From Phycomyces blakesleeanus NRRL 1555(-) (lineage: Eukaryota; Mucoromycota; Mucoromycetes; Mucorales; Phycomycetaceae): a DNA stretch of 64,000 bases. Positions within the stretch are counted from its first letter, which is position 1, and each line of letters opens with the position of its first letter. This document shows positions 10,787-22,046 of the stretch, in pieces. The stretch spans positions 1-64,000 of the forward strand of contig NW_017265170.1 in NCBI RefSeq assembly GCF_001638985.1, read 5' to 3'. A program made the translations under genes and the position numbers. A model generated the notes under the pieces. That model made no database searches and was not told the DNA's origin. It saw nothing but the letters and a program-made list of their open reading frames with translations.

Positions 10787-13154
10787 TTTCTGTTAATAAA
10801 ATAAATATTAATAATTTTCAACTAATATTGTACAATTCACTACACTTGTTATATCATATTTAAAATTTACATACTAGTAAAGAGGATAAGCGGTGCAGAT
10901 TAACTCTCTACCTTTCATTTGATATTTAAGCACATCTCCCAACCGCTTGATCCACATTTAGACAACTTCTTTTCTAACTCAATGGGGCACAAAGTAGTAT
11001 TTCAAGATGACGGTGGTCATCTTCTTTTGGAGTATTACTTTTTACAGCCCGCATTTTGTCAGGGTCAAACTGGATTTTAAGACAAGTCTTTTTTTTTTCC
11101 TTTTTTTTTCTTTTAACAACATTTATTATTGATATTTTCTTTGTTTCTCTTTTGCTTATGTTTTTACAATTTCACTTATAATTTTTTCTTTCTTTTATAG
11201 CTCAATACCAAATATGTGTCTCTTTGTTTGGCTATACTCTGTCTGATATATCAAGGTAAGATATCATTCTCTTACAGATCTTTGTTACTCATCATATTGT
11301 TTGTCTAGCCATTGCTACCCATTTCCATTGAGTCTCATCATCTCTTAATCGAACATGATGGTAAGTTTTTTTCTTAAAAAAAATTCAAATTATTCTTTTG
11401 TCTTCCTCATAGATATATATTTATTTTTATTATGATTTATTAGTTATGTCTAATATTATGCACGAAGACGTATAATCAGTAATATTTGGTAAGTTAACTA
11501 CAATATATTTAATAAATATGCCTTTACTACGCACAATATTAATAATTATTCATTTTTAGAATGTATCTCTATTCAAAGACTACTGGTATTGTCTTGATAA
11601 TTCTGAAGAACATGTTTATATCAAGTTTATGTCAAGTCTTCTCCGCCTTGTAAGTATTTATGAAGAAATTTCAATTTAAATCATTTACTAATTCTTCTTT
11701 TCTATTAATCATTTTTTAATAGCATTCCCGCTATTAAAGTATGTATTCCATGTCTACTCCTGGAAGGCTTTAAATTATATATAGCGAGCAAGAAGTATTA
11801 GCGATTATAATAGCTATAGTATCAAAACTGTCGCGAAATTAGTATTTTTATCTAGAAAAGATTTTCCTATCAAATAAAACAAAATTGAACAAAAAATGTA
11901 TAACCTAATGTTTTTCCAAAAAATAAATAAATAAAAGTAAAATAAATAAACAAACCAAAGAGGCTTGTTTATAAAAATCTACCCATGCTTTGTTTCTCTT
12001 TTCCATTGTAAAAAAACCTAGTTTCATTGCTTTTGTGTGTATAAAAAACCTAGTTTCATCACTTTGAGCATGTATAAAAAACCAACTATCATCATTTCTT
12101 TATATTGTAAAAAACCTACAATCATCTCTTTGATAGTTTTTAAAGCATTTCTGCAGCCAATAAAAAAACCTGGTAAAAATAATAATATGGGATGCTAGCT
12201 CTTTATAGACCTCAAAATATAACACATAAAGAGGTAGACTCGATAGGAGTAAAGCGTAACTACAATATTTATTCAGTTTCCATAGTTTGCGGACTGACAA
12301 TCGTTCTACATTGGGTTTTCGTGTACCCGTTGTTATGATGATACGCATCAGCACCATAGATGATATCGTACCATTGCTCAAAATGATATATCACAAAAAT
12401 TGTGATGATATCGGCTCAATCATCTACATTTTTGGTACATTTGATCCAGATGAAATTACCCTATTTTTCCAGTGTAAGTTCATATCAGGTAGGTATAATA
12501 AACTGTATACTAAATATGAAAATATGAAATTATTCAAATGATATTTAGCCAATACAGTTAATGAATAAAGAATTGTTCTTTTTATAACAACCAATAAAAT
12601 ATCTTTAAATAAAAATCCTCTATGAAATAAAACTTTTTTGCGCTATTAAAACTGTGAACAAATCCAAATATATATAAATGAAAGCCATTTAAGAGAATTT
12701 TTTTGTTGAAATGACCAATAAAATTTAAGCTTATACTATGATAGAATGTATTTTATCCAATTAAAATAATTATAAAAACCAAAAAAATATTTTATTACCA
12801 ATTAAAGAACTTTTTTCTTTCATTCATACCAATAGAAACCTTTTTCTATTCTTTTACTACCAATTAAAATAAGGATATAGCAGATGGGTGAATATAGCGG
12901 GATATGAATAAAACCTAACATCAATAAGCTAACGGCGATTAAAATATATTACTTAAAAAGGAACTGGAGATTCCACTGCGATTCGCGAGAATTGCCAGCT
13001 CAATCCCAAGCTGAATCTCCAGCTGAATCCCCAGCAAAATCCCCACTTTTTTCCCGTAGTGTTTGTTACCCATTTTTGGAATAACTTTTTTGCCTAAAAT
13101 TGGGAAAAAACCGGGTGATCACAACTTGGTGAATGCCTAATAATAAAGCTTGCT
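10787..13154. other. AT-rich decayed region with short degenerate repeats
   Basis: No gene recognised. Intron-like signals (GTAAGT, TTTTAG) recur between 11250 and 11760 but the segments between them give no recognisable protein. At 11990-12125 four imperfect copies of a TGTAAAAAACCTA(G/C)..TCATC motif lie about 45 bp apart. A CCAATTAAA/CCAATAAAA motif recurs at 12590-12860. A 12-bp tandem AGCTGAATCTCC / AGCTGAATCCCC / AGCAAAATCCCC sits at 13009-13045. The open frame 12287-12541 has no recognisable similarity. Confidence 0.4.
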
Positions 13155-13405
13155 GCAGGAAAAATGGAAAATGTGAAAAAAACTTCCCAAAAAAATTAAT
13201 AATGAAACAATAGACAATGGAAATGGTTACCCATTATACCAAAGAAGAGACGAGGGAAAACGTGTAAGAAAGGGAAACTACATGATCGATAACATATGGG
13301 TTGTGCCCCATAACAAGTATCTGTGCATGAAATACAATGCTCACATTAATGTGGAAATTAGTACATCAGTTTCAGCTGTCAAATACCTCTACAAGTATGT
13401 ATACA
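13155..13405 (+). pseudogene. Helitron Rep, left fragment (ends at the Y2 motif)
   Basis: One frame reads CCRKNGKCEKNFPK, then NETIDNGNGYPLYQRRDEGK, IDNIWVVPHNKYLCMKYNAH and AVKYLYKYVY. These are conserved blocks of the Helitron N-terminal Rep domain. The two tyrosines three residues apart in KYLYKY are the rolling-circle (Y2) catalytic motif. The fragment stops a few codons later at the LINE boundary, and the frame resumes at 18947 with KGHDHAMAN. Upstream of 13155 the frame loses similarity, so the HUH motif is missing. Confidence 0.85.
13394..13405. repeat. LINE target-site duplication, left copy
   Basis: AGTATGTATACA at this position is identical to 18935-18946. The two copies flank the LINE exactly. 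Removing the LINE and one copy restores the Helitron Rep frame (YKYVYKGHDH). Confidence 0.9.
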
Positions 13406-13896
13406 GATGAAAAGATTTTATTGTGGGTTTTTCTAGGCCTTGCGCATTTTAGCATATTGGCTACCCGATGAAAGCTGAAGAATAAATGAAAATAATAAAA
13501 TTAACCCCCTAAATATGAGGGGGAATAAAACAATATGCAAAAAGTGAAGGATAAATAAAGAAAAAGTATGGAACACACATGACAGAGACAAGGATGAATA
13601 GTCAGCAAAAACAGTAAAGAGAGCACGTAAAAAAACCCCCTGTGGCGGAAAACGGCTTTTAGAAAGACTAAGTCTAAAATAGATAATACAGCTGGTAAGA
13701 ATACAGGTGAAATAAATATATAAGAAAAATAAATGACATGAAAGAATTGAGAATAAGTAACTAGGTACTGACGGCACCAGAATTGGGAACGGATTTCAGC
13801 AGGGATAGGAACTCCAAAGAGGGATTCCTTTTAGAAACTTGGACGATCCATTTATAGATCCAGAATACACAACGATACCAGACCAAGTCAGTCCTC

Positions 13897-16800
13897 CTAG
13901 GCACAATTTCGGGCGGGCACAGATGGAGGGGGTTGACGAGGAATGGTGGAAATTTCGGAGAGAAGATGGTGGAACAGATCACCAGGAACAGGTTCTTGGG
14001 TGGGCGGTGGGATGCAGTGGGGACAGGTTGATTTTGTGGCACGGAATTTTGCTGCAAGGTCGATGAGGATTTGACCATGAGCTTTTTCTTCTGGCAGTTT
14101 ATAGAATGAGGTGGTTTGATCAACAGCACGTAGCAAGGCAAGCAAGCACGGTCACCAATCGCACCACGTAACAGGCAATTTGAAAGACCTGGGGAGACAG
14201 TTGAGAGCATAGTCAATGAGATGAACCTCTTGGGGAGGAGCAGGATCCATCAAAGACCAGAGTTTTAGAACGAGAGTGATTGTGGCAGGGCATATAAGCA
14301 TGTGGTTTTGGTTACCCTTGATAGTGCCACATTGGCACTCAACTGATGGTGTAGGTGGTAGCCAAGCAATTCGCCATTTGATCAGGCAGCGTCGTTCTGA
14401 GCGAGTGCAGGGCAGTAGTAAGACTGGATCCCAGACAGGTTTGCACAAGCCTCTAGCAACAGTTACCAGATGGTTAACGCTCGCAAGTTTCATGTCGATT
14501 TCTTTTTGGCACAGTAGAACATAAGCTTCTTTTAATGGGTCCTTCAACTGAGGTTGATGTTCTTTCAGCAATTGGGTTTTTTTCCAGAGTACACTATGAC
14601 GAAGCTCACCCCATGTCGTTTTTTCTTTGGAAAGGTCCAGCTGTGTGATAAGAGCTTTGATCAGGGGTTCTGAAGGTAGTTTTTCAGCACGACGAAGAAA
14701 TTTGGCTTGAAGAGCATGGGAACGGGTGAATAGGTTGGGTAGAGCAGCTAATGCAGCGATATAAACAACTCTCATCGTTGCATTGGGCCGTCGAATATAT
14801 GTCCGAAGACATATATTTTGGGCCTTCTGCAGGATCTGAACGTCACTCCAGCTAGCAGGAACAATGGCTAAGCCGTACTCAAGAATGGGGCAGATAAAAA
14901 TGAGATAAGCTCTGAGAGCCGCAGGGAGACCAAAACCGTTCATGTGTACACCCGAGCTACTAAGCTTATGCATTGCTGCACAAGCTTTTTGCTGTGACTT
15001 AAGGAACATGTCGGCTCGATCTATCCCTTGGCTAGCAAAAGGGAATCCTAAATATTTAAAGGAAGTGCAAGTGGGAAGAGTATTTCCATATAAAAAAAAA
15101 GAAGAATTGGGAGGGGCATTGAGGACCTCGCATTTGGATGGACTCCACTTATACCCCAGAAGGTTTGAATGTGTCTCAGCTAAAGTCAACATTTTTTGCA
15201 CATCGTTGGGTGTGCCTATAAGGGCAACATCGTCAGTGTACAGAAGACAGTTGATAGGAGCCATTGACATAGGAAGATAGTCTGGTGCATCCCCCTCCGT
15301 CCTGGGAACACTGAACACATTACAGGTGACCGTCCTAAGCTCCTCCAATAGTGACAAAGGAGTGGCTGTTGGGCTGTCAAATGCGTACGTACAGAATGAG
15401 AACAAGTGAAGGGATCTTGTTAACGAGGGAGAGGGGATGCAAACGTAGTATGGTTGGGTAGAGACTTCCTGAAGTAAACGTGGTAGAGTATCAATAAAAA
15501 TTGAATATAAGAAAGGTGAAAGTATACTACCCTGCAGGACTCCATGTCTTGGCGTAACACCACAGGATGCTACATTTTTCATCACTACATTAACAATAAT
15601 ATCGTTAAATAGATTTTGAAGTAGCACTAGCAAGGGTTCCAACACAAAAGATTGTAATGAGTCCCATATGGCGTTACGATCCACACTATCATATGCAGCT
15701 TTTATGTCCAGGAAGACAACAACTGGTGGTTTGAGCGCTTGCTCTCGCTCAGAGTTGGGAACAGAGTATTGCCTCATTAGTTCGTGGAGACAGAGAGCCT
15801 GGTCTAGGGTACTGCGGCTAGTGCGGAATCCTCCCTGGGCTATGTCTAAGTCTGGCATGGTCGAAAGGAGTTCCTCAGCCAGGCATCGCTCCAAAAGCTT
15901 CCTGAACACCAAGGTCAAGCTGATGGGCCTATAACTGCTGGGGTCTGCGTGCGCTCCTTTGTTTTTGTAGATAGTTACCACCTGTGCCATTCTCCATGCA
16001 ACAGGCGTCCACAACCATCTCCAACACAGCTTGAAGAGCATGTGAAGTAGAGGACCTAGAGTTGATACAAGAGGCTTGAGCATCTCTGCTCTAATATGAT
16101 CAATAGCTGGTGCTTTCCATCGTGGCAAATGACGAATAGCTTCTTTGACTTGGTCTACGTCCCATGGTACTTCCCTTTCCAATGGTGTAACCTCCGGTTT
16201 AGTCCGTATTTCCATAGGTCCACCAAAAACATTTTCAATGTGGTCGATCATGTTATTAGCGGCTGTAAGTGGTCCTTCTGGAGATGTCAGAGAAATCGGA
16301 GATCGTTGCTGAATCTTCATTCTCTTTAACGTGCTCACCATCTCTGAAGGAGCCTTTTGGATTTTGTCACAGAAATCGTACCAGATTTGTTGTCATGCCA
16401 CCTGAACTGCTGTTCGCAGATCTTGGTTTGCTGCAACATACTCAGCATGGGCTTTAATGCGTTCAAAGTCATTGCCTACCCAGCGTAGCCAATGGTAAAG
16501 TTCTTGACGCCGGTCAGCTAGGTGTTTTAATTCGGCATTCCAAAAGTTCTTCCAAACTTTTGGTCGTGGTGATGCTTGCCCAACAGAATCATCCAAAGCC
16601 TTATAGATCATCTCATTGAGACGTTCTGAATAGGCCTCCAAGACAACAGGGCACAATATGGAAGTTTCTTTCAGGGTTTGTTGGATCTCTCATTGAAGTG
16701 TACCTGAATCCACTTCAAACCGTCTTTGGTATTTTTTGTAGACCTCTTCGATTTCCAGTCGTTGAAGCTTGCAAAGTTGACAGACAGAGTTTTCTGTCAG

Positions 16801-17502
16801 GAGCTGTGGTATGAACACAGGCTGAAAGAATAACTCACAAAGGTGGTGGTCAGAGTCCAAGGCGAGTTCGTCATGGATTTTCATCTGCATATCATGGAAT
16901 TGCTCCTCTCACGACAAGAAGAAATTGATAATACTTTTGAAGACCCTGCCAGATGTATGGACTCTCTTGTATGTTGGGATGCCAAAGGCCAACTCCGAAT
17001 TCCACAATGTTAAATCCTTACTGCTAATCCAGTTTGCCATAATTTCACTTCGTGGTCCTCCTCGAGTGTCCCCAGTTGTGTGGTGTAGTCGAGCATTGAA
17101 GTTGCCGCAAACAATAGTGAAGTTGTTGATGGATAACAATTCCAGCCGCTCTTGACACTCAGAGGATGTCAATCGTGGTGGGAGGTATACGCAGTGTATA
17201 GTATAGGGATCGATCCTACATGATACAACGTGGGGGTTAATGATTGGAAGGGGGTGTACATGATGAGAAAAATCTGGCCTTATAAGTAGTGAGATGCCGT
17301 CCATTGGCTTTGGTGACGTCATTGGAATAGCAAAGTTGTGTATCTGGGTCCAAGGGCACTGGAGAGCAGGGGCGCTCTCAGGCAGAAAAGTCTCTGTAAC
17401 AAAAAGAATATCAATATCGTTCGTCTCACAAGCATCTATCACATTCACCAATTTGGGCCGTAGTCCATTGGCGTTAAATAAACTGATCTTCAGTCTATTC
17501 AT
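13897..17502 (-). pseudogene. LINE ORF2: APE endonuclease plus reverse transcriptase, with in-frame TGA codons
   Basis: A single frame runs from Met at 17502 to a stop at 13897-13899, broken only by TGA at 16909-16911, 16690-16692, 16393-16395 and 14152-14154. The N-terminal AP-endonuclease-like domain shows SLFNANGLRPK, VTETFLPE, CGNFNARLH and SIINFFLS. The last two normally contain Asp (GDFN, SIIDFF), so two catalytic-site Asp residues are now Asn. The reverse transcriptase covers about 16200-14900: WKAPAIDHIRAEML, SSYRPISLT, FLDIKAAYDSVDR, HGVLQGSILSPFL and the catalytic YTDDVAL. A C-terminal zinc-binding motif CQCGTIKGNQNHMLICP follows near 14300. It made cDNA by target-primed reverse transcription when intact. 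Two of the four TGA contexts clearly fit Arg and one fits Trp. Confidence 0.9.
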
Positions 17503-17587
17503 GAGTTGTGGTGATTGGCGTTTTGGTGGATTCTATGCTGTCCATGTCGTTGGTTGGGGCTACAAAGGCGGTGGTGCTGGTGGGTTT

Positions 17588-18826
17588 TCAGCCTTCCAGG
17601 TAGTCGGAGACTGTGGTCTGTGAGATCTTTACAACAGCCTTTGGTGACGAGAAGTATTGGATGATGCTGTGGCCAAGGTATGTTGGCATGCGGAGGCAGA
17701 CCTTTACCAGTCGGGCGTCAAAAAGTGCCTGGGCTTTTCTTGCCCTAACCTCAATGGATTCTTCTTTCAACTTGGGATCGGCGATCACGTTGGTGGTGGT
17801 GGGATCAAAGTTGTACAGTGGGGTCACTTTGGCCTTTCCTAGTAGTGTGATGAGTTCTTTGCGAGACTCTCTGTTGATGAGAAGAGCTACTGTTCCTCTG
17901 GCAGGGAATTGGATGTCTAGGATGCGGGAGGTGGGGATCTTAAAAGAGCTGAGGATTTTTCTCATTTCCTGGTACTTGATATATCTTTTGGCCGGGAGGT
18001 ACACAAATTCGTATGCAGATGGGCCAGTTGGTTTTTGTAGGAGTCTTTGTCTCTGGACTCTGCGGACTTGGACGTTCTGCTTGGCCTGTTTGGCATCTAT
18101 GCCCTTCTTGGCTTGCATAGCATATGAAGTCTGAGTGGGTGTGGCAGTGCTATCTGTAGTGATATTGCTGCTTTTGTTGTTGTTGTTGCTGTTGTCAGTG
18201 ACGGGGTTGCAGTTGGCACATTGGGTGCAATTGTTGCTGCTGTCGTCGTTCATCAGGGTTTTTGGGGCATGCTTAGATGCCATCAGCAAGTCTTTACCAG
18301 TGGGTGCAAAGGTTGCTCTGGTAGTGCTGGCGTCGTGCTTGGCAAGTAAGTTATTAAGCTTTTCCATTACTGACTGGTAGTCAGCGGCCAGTTTTTCCAA
18401 CTTTCCAGTTAAGTCAGCAATGGTGGCCTTAAAGGCAGCGCGTTCCTGTTGATCTTCTGCAAGAGTCATAGCTTCGTCCCTGTTGTAAGTGAAGCCACCC
18501 TCGACCAAGTTTGCACAGTTCTTGTTGATCATGCTTTGCGTGCTGACTGCTCTTTTCTGCTTCTGGATAGCAAGAGTCTGGGCTTTATTTCTTTTTGCCA
18601 GGATTTGGGGTTCAGGCAGCAAGTTGGTCTCTGGGGATGTTGCAGGTGTTTCAATTTCCGTAGCAGCGAACTTAAAGATCGTGTATGGTATACTTTGTTC
18701 TTGGGCCCGTGGCATGGTTTCTAAGCATATCGAGGCCGTTTGTGTGTTGTTGGACAGGTTGTTCTGGTGTGTTGGTGGATGGTTTGTGATGGGAGGGTTA
18801 TTTTTGGTTAATTCTGCGTTAGGCAT
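17588..18826 (-). CDS. LINE ORF1, putative RNA-binding protein
   Basis: The frame is open further upstream to 19003, but that part lies outside the LINE in the Helitron, so I start at the first Met inside the element (18826, MPNAELTK), giving 412 residues. It has a polar N-terminus, a likely coiled coil (DQQERAAFKATIADLTGKLEKL, about 155-190), a Cys/Asn-rich linker (CTQCANC), a basic stretch (VRRVQRQRLLQK) and a C-terminal globular part (YEFVYLPAKRYIKYQEM...). This is the usual layout of LINE ORF1 proteins, which coat the element RNA. No stop interrupts it, unlike ORF2. It ends 85 bp upstream of ORF2. Confidence 0.75.
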   Translation of the reverse strand: MPNAELTKNNPPITNHPPTHQNNLSNNTQTASICLETMPRAQEQSIPYTIFKFAATEIETPATSPETNLLPEPQILAKRNKAQTLAIQKQKRAVSTQSMINKNCANLVEGGFTYNRDEAMTLAEDQQERAAFKATIADLTGKLEKLAADYQSVMEKLNNLLAKHDASTTRATFAPTGKDLLMASKHAPKTLMNDDSSNNCTQCANCNPVTDNSNNNNKSSNITTDSTATPTQTSYAMQAKKGIDAKQAKQNVQVRRVQRQRLLQKPTGPSAYEFVYLPAKRYIKYQEMRKILSSFKIPTSRILDIQFPARGTVALLINRESRKELITLLGKAKVTPLYNFDPTTTNVIADPKLKEESIEVRARKAQALFDARLVKVCLRMPTYLGHSIIQYFSSPKAVVKISQTTVSDYLEG

Positions 18827-18934
18827 CAACTTTGTGTGCCTGTATTCTTTACGCGAAAGAGATAATAGTGGTAGACAGATGGTAAAATTCGGAATAAGTA
18901 TTTCTTTGGGCTTTCTTTGTAATAAATCGGATTC

Positions 18935-18946
18935 AGTATGTATACA
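18935..18946. repeat. LINE target-site duplication, right copy
   Basis: AGTATGTATACA, identical to 13394-13405, sits directly at the LINE 5' end. Confidence 0.9.
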
Positions 18947-19791
18947 AAGGACATGATCACGCAATGGCAAACATCCAATCAGCAACAGCAACAGCAACCA
19001 CATCTACAACAGCAACAGCCAGCACCACAAACAATGGTATTCTGCAAGAACAGCTAACAAATGAAATAAACGAGTTCCTTGATGCTAGGTATGTCTCAGC
19101 TTCAGAGGCATCCTGGAGAATATTCTTCTTTAAGCTGCACCAAGAACTCCCAACACATCAAAGACTGGCAATACATACCAAGAATACCCAGAATGTGTAT
19201 TTTCAGGATAACAACAATCTGGATGGCCTCTCAATGACAAATGTTGGCACAACATTGATGGCATGGTTCAAGTACAACGAGAAGCACATAGATGCTCGCA
19301 AACATCTCTACCACAATTTTCCTTCTCATTTCGTTTGGAATGTAAAAGACAAGACTTGGAAACCGAGACAGAGATATTCACGAGGAACAATTGGGAGAGT
19401 GTACGCTGTATCCCCAAGAGATTCAGAGCGATATTTCTTGTGGATCTTGCTACACAATGTACCAGGCGCCACAAGCTTTGAAAATCTGCGAACTGTTGAG
19501 GGTGTACTTCATGAGTCAAATCAGGCTGCATGTAGAGCTCTTGGCTTATTGATCGATGATTGTGAATTGGATGCTTGCATGGAAGAAGCCGCTGCACATT
19601 AGTTGCCATCATCAATGAGACAATTATTTGCTGTTCTCTTGGTATTCTGTCAGGTATCTGATCCTTATGCTCTCTGGATTGCCCATCGCTCCTCAATGAT
19701 CAAAGACTATCTCCACACAGCAAGAACAGAGCACAATGACCCTTCTCTGGAACCAACTTGTTGTGGGGAGAAAATAAAGCAAAATATAATA
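18947..19791 (+). pseudogene. Helitron Rep-helicase, middle fragment
   Basis: From the LINE boundary the Helitron frame continues as KGHDHAMANIQ, a Ser/Thr/Ala-rich run, then the conserved blocks NEINEFLDARYVSASEASWRIF, KLHQELPTHQRLAIHTKN and RYFLWILLHNVPGATSFE. A TAG at 19600-19602 interrupts the frame, after which MRQLFAVLLVFCQVSDPYALW is a further Helitron block. The TAG could come from CAG by one C-to-T change. The gene then decays for about 800 bp. Confidence 0.85.
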
Positions 19792-20640
19792 TAGACGAAA
19801 GAATTCGTGAGAACTTGTGTAGGTTGTTTATTTCAAAGGAAAAGTAAAGAATAATAAAATTCGATTCTTTCTACATGGAACTATCTACTGATATTTATAT
19901 GTTTTTCTAATTTATAATTCAGTGTGTGCTTAAGTAATCTTTATTACGATGAGTCATCTTCCAGGAGTATTGTTCTTCTGGAAAGATCCGGAAAGACCAA
20001 TTGATATGATACTTCTCCAGTCAGATCAGTCCGAGAGTTTTGGTAAAGAAGAGCATTTATGCTATTGGTAATATTTTACTATTCCGACCCAGACACTCAG
20101 GTAATGTTTCATAATATTAAATAGTTGTAGTTGTAGTCTCTCAATTAAGTATTTGTCTAATAAAAGAAATATGTAGATGAAATATAATGGTGCCATATAT
20201 ATAATGTGTATGTATTTGTATATCCCATGTCATTGTGATAATAATAAATAATCAATTATGTGTATGATGATCTGTGTATTATATAATATCATAAAGGCAG
20301 ATCCGTTTGACTGGAATAGCTGAGGATATTATTTTATCCTTCAGTCTTACTCTCAGACTCAGCAGTAATCAATACTCATTCACAACACAGCTCAAGAAAT
20401 GTATGATAGGTGCATATGGAGCATTGAGAATCATCTTTTTGTGAATTCCGTATCCATTTGTTCCTTTGATGGTTTCACACTTCGGCCCTTGCCAATTATA
20501 CCAGAGCATGCACATGCTCAAAGAAAACGCACATTAATAAAGAACAAGAAGACCTCTGTGCCGATGCATTCACTTTACTAGATTCTGACCTTTTTCTGTT
20601 GAACAGTAATCAAAGAACAGTGTACAACACAATATTAGAT
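19792..20640 (+). other. decayed central part of the Helitron
   Basis: Only scattered protein-like pieces remain (for example 20399-20581, with RPLPIIPEHAH). Stops and frameshifts are frequent. It links Rep to the helicase and has no independent gene. Confidence 0.5.
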
Positions 20641-22046
20641 TCACTAAATGCAACTGAGATATCTTCCTGATTTTTCTTTATCGATAGTTCTGGTTGTACT
20701 GGCAAGACGTTCATATTCAATGCATTACTGAGAAAGGTTAGACAGTAAGTAAAGTTTGCCCTTGCAGTAGAAACAAGTGGAATTGCTGCATTATTGCTGG
20801 ATGGGGGCCACACGGAACATTCGCTCTTCAAGATCCCACTTAAGCTTGACGTAAACTCCATGTGTAATATACAGGCAAATTCTCAAGTTGCTCAGCTACT
20901 TAAAATGACCAAGTTAATTATTTGAACGAAGCATCAATGATTAGCAAGGATATGTTCCATGATGTTAGCCAAACAATGCAAGACATTATGAAGTCAATGA
21001 ATCCACTACTTGAGCATGTACCCTTTGGGGAAATCTCTCTGTCTTTGGAGGAGATTTCTGTCAGGTTCTACCTGTTGTCCCTCAAGCCTCTAGAGCTCAA
21101 ATAGTAGAACAATGCATTAGTAAATTACGAATGTAAAATCAGGTTAAATACCTGAAACTAACAACAAATATGCGCATTGCACAGGCAAGTAGTCCAGCTG
21201 AAGAAACAGACCTTAGAGAATATGCTGCCTATCTCTTGCGTGTTGGAAGCCGATCAATTCCTACAGTTGGGGGGGGGGGGGGACTATACAATTTCTGTTC
21301 GCAACGAAATGCTTATCCATGGCTCTACTATCTCTCACCTGGCCAGTGCCATAATTTCCGACCTCCAAGACAATTCAACAAACTCGGATTACCTTATGGA
21401 CCGTGCCATACTCACTCCAAAAAACAACGATGCCAAAAATATAAATAATATCTTATTAAGACAGTTTCCTGGAGAGGCACGGGAATTTAAGAGTATTGAC
21501 AAAGGACTTGATGAAGATGCTCTTTTGGAATTTCCAGTTGAGTTACTCAACAGCTTGGAACCTGGATCACTTCCACCACACTCACTCAATTTAAAAAAAG
21601 GTTGCCCAATTATGCTCCTCAGGAACCTCGACCCTAAGAACGGCCTCTGTAATGGTACACGTCTAATTTGTGATTCTTTTGGGGGTCATGTTATCAAGGC
21701 AACTGTTGTAACTGGCTCACACTCCGGAAAAGTTGTTTTGATCCCTAAGATCAAACTCAGTCCTTCCGAATCAACCTCAACCATATCTTTTCAACGCTGC
21801 CAATTCCCTGTTCGTCTTGCTTTTGCAATGACTATAAACAAGTCCCAGGGACAGACGCTTGATAAAGTAAGTTTATACCTCCCTTCTCCAGTCTTTTCTC
21901 ATGGCCAATTATATGTTGCCCTTTCCCGCATCTGGAAACCATCCGGTATAAAAATTATGTTCAATAATACATATGACCCAAATATACCACAAGCCACTGT
22001 ATATACTGAAAACGTTGTATATAACGAAGTACTTTCCAAAGACTAA
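20640..22046 (+). pseudogene. Helitron PIF1-family helicase, broken
   Basis: The Walker A region survives as IDSSGCTGKTFIFNALLRK near 20680-20740, followed in shifted frames by ETSGIAALLLDGG, FGGDFCQVLPVVPQ and a last long frame 21177-22046. The latter holds the C-terminal helicase blocks LNLKKGCPIMLLRNLDPKNG, GLCNGTRLI, RCQFPVRLAFAMTINKSQGQ, and GQLYVALSRIWKPSGIKI, as in the PIF1/RecD-like helicase of Helitrons. The part at 20640-21100 has several stops. A run of 14 G at 21269-21282 lies at a frame change. Not functional. Confidence 0.88.
21269..21282. repeat. G14 homopolymer inside the helicase
   Basis: Fourteen G in a row break the helicase frame: upstream similarity (YLLRVGSRSIPTVG) is in one frame and downstream similarity (YTISVRNEMLIHG) in another. 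Confidence 0.9.

Larger units (their letters stand above)
13406..18934 (-). mobile_element. non-LTR retrotransposon (LINE), 5.5 kb, inserted in the Helitron
   Basis: The element lies on the minus strand with its 5' end at 18934 and its 3' end at 13406. It has ORF1 (18826-17588) and ORF2 with endonuclease and reverse transcriptase (17502-13897), the usual LINE order. It is flanked by perfect 12-bp duplications. The 3' untranslated part (13896-13406) ends in an AATAAAATC-type sequence with no long poly(A). Both termini seem present, so the insertion was full length or nearly so. Four stops and two lost Asp residues in ORF2 make it inactive. Confidence 0.92.

Noticed and set aside
12287..12541. 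84-codon open frame
   Set aside because: No recognisable similarity, no splice context, and it lies in decayed repeat sequence.
13897..17502. TGA reassigned to an amino acid, or selenocysteine use, in LINE ORF2
   Set aside because: Host genes here end normally, including with TAA, and have no internal TGA; the TGA sites fit CGA/TGG decay seen in several unrelated elements.
17613..18956. Open frames on the plus strand opposite LINE ORF1
   Set aside because: Antisense shadows of the open ORF1 frame; no known protein.
18827..19003. Upstream extension of LINE ORF1 (MWLLLLLLIGC...) as a signal peptide
   Set aside because: It lies largely beyond the target-site duplication, antisense to the Helitron Ala/Thr/Ser repeat, so it is not LINE sequence.
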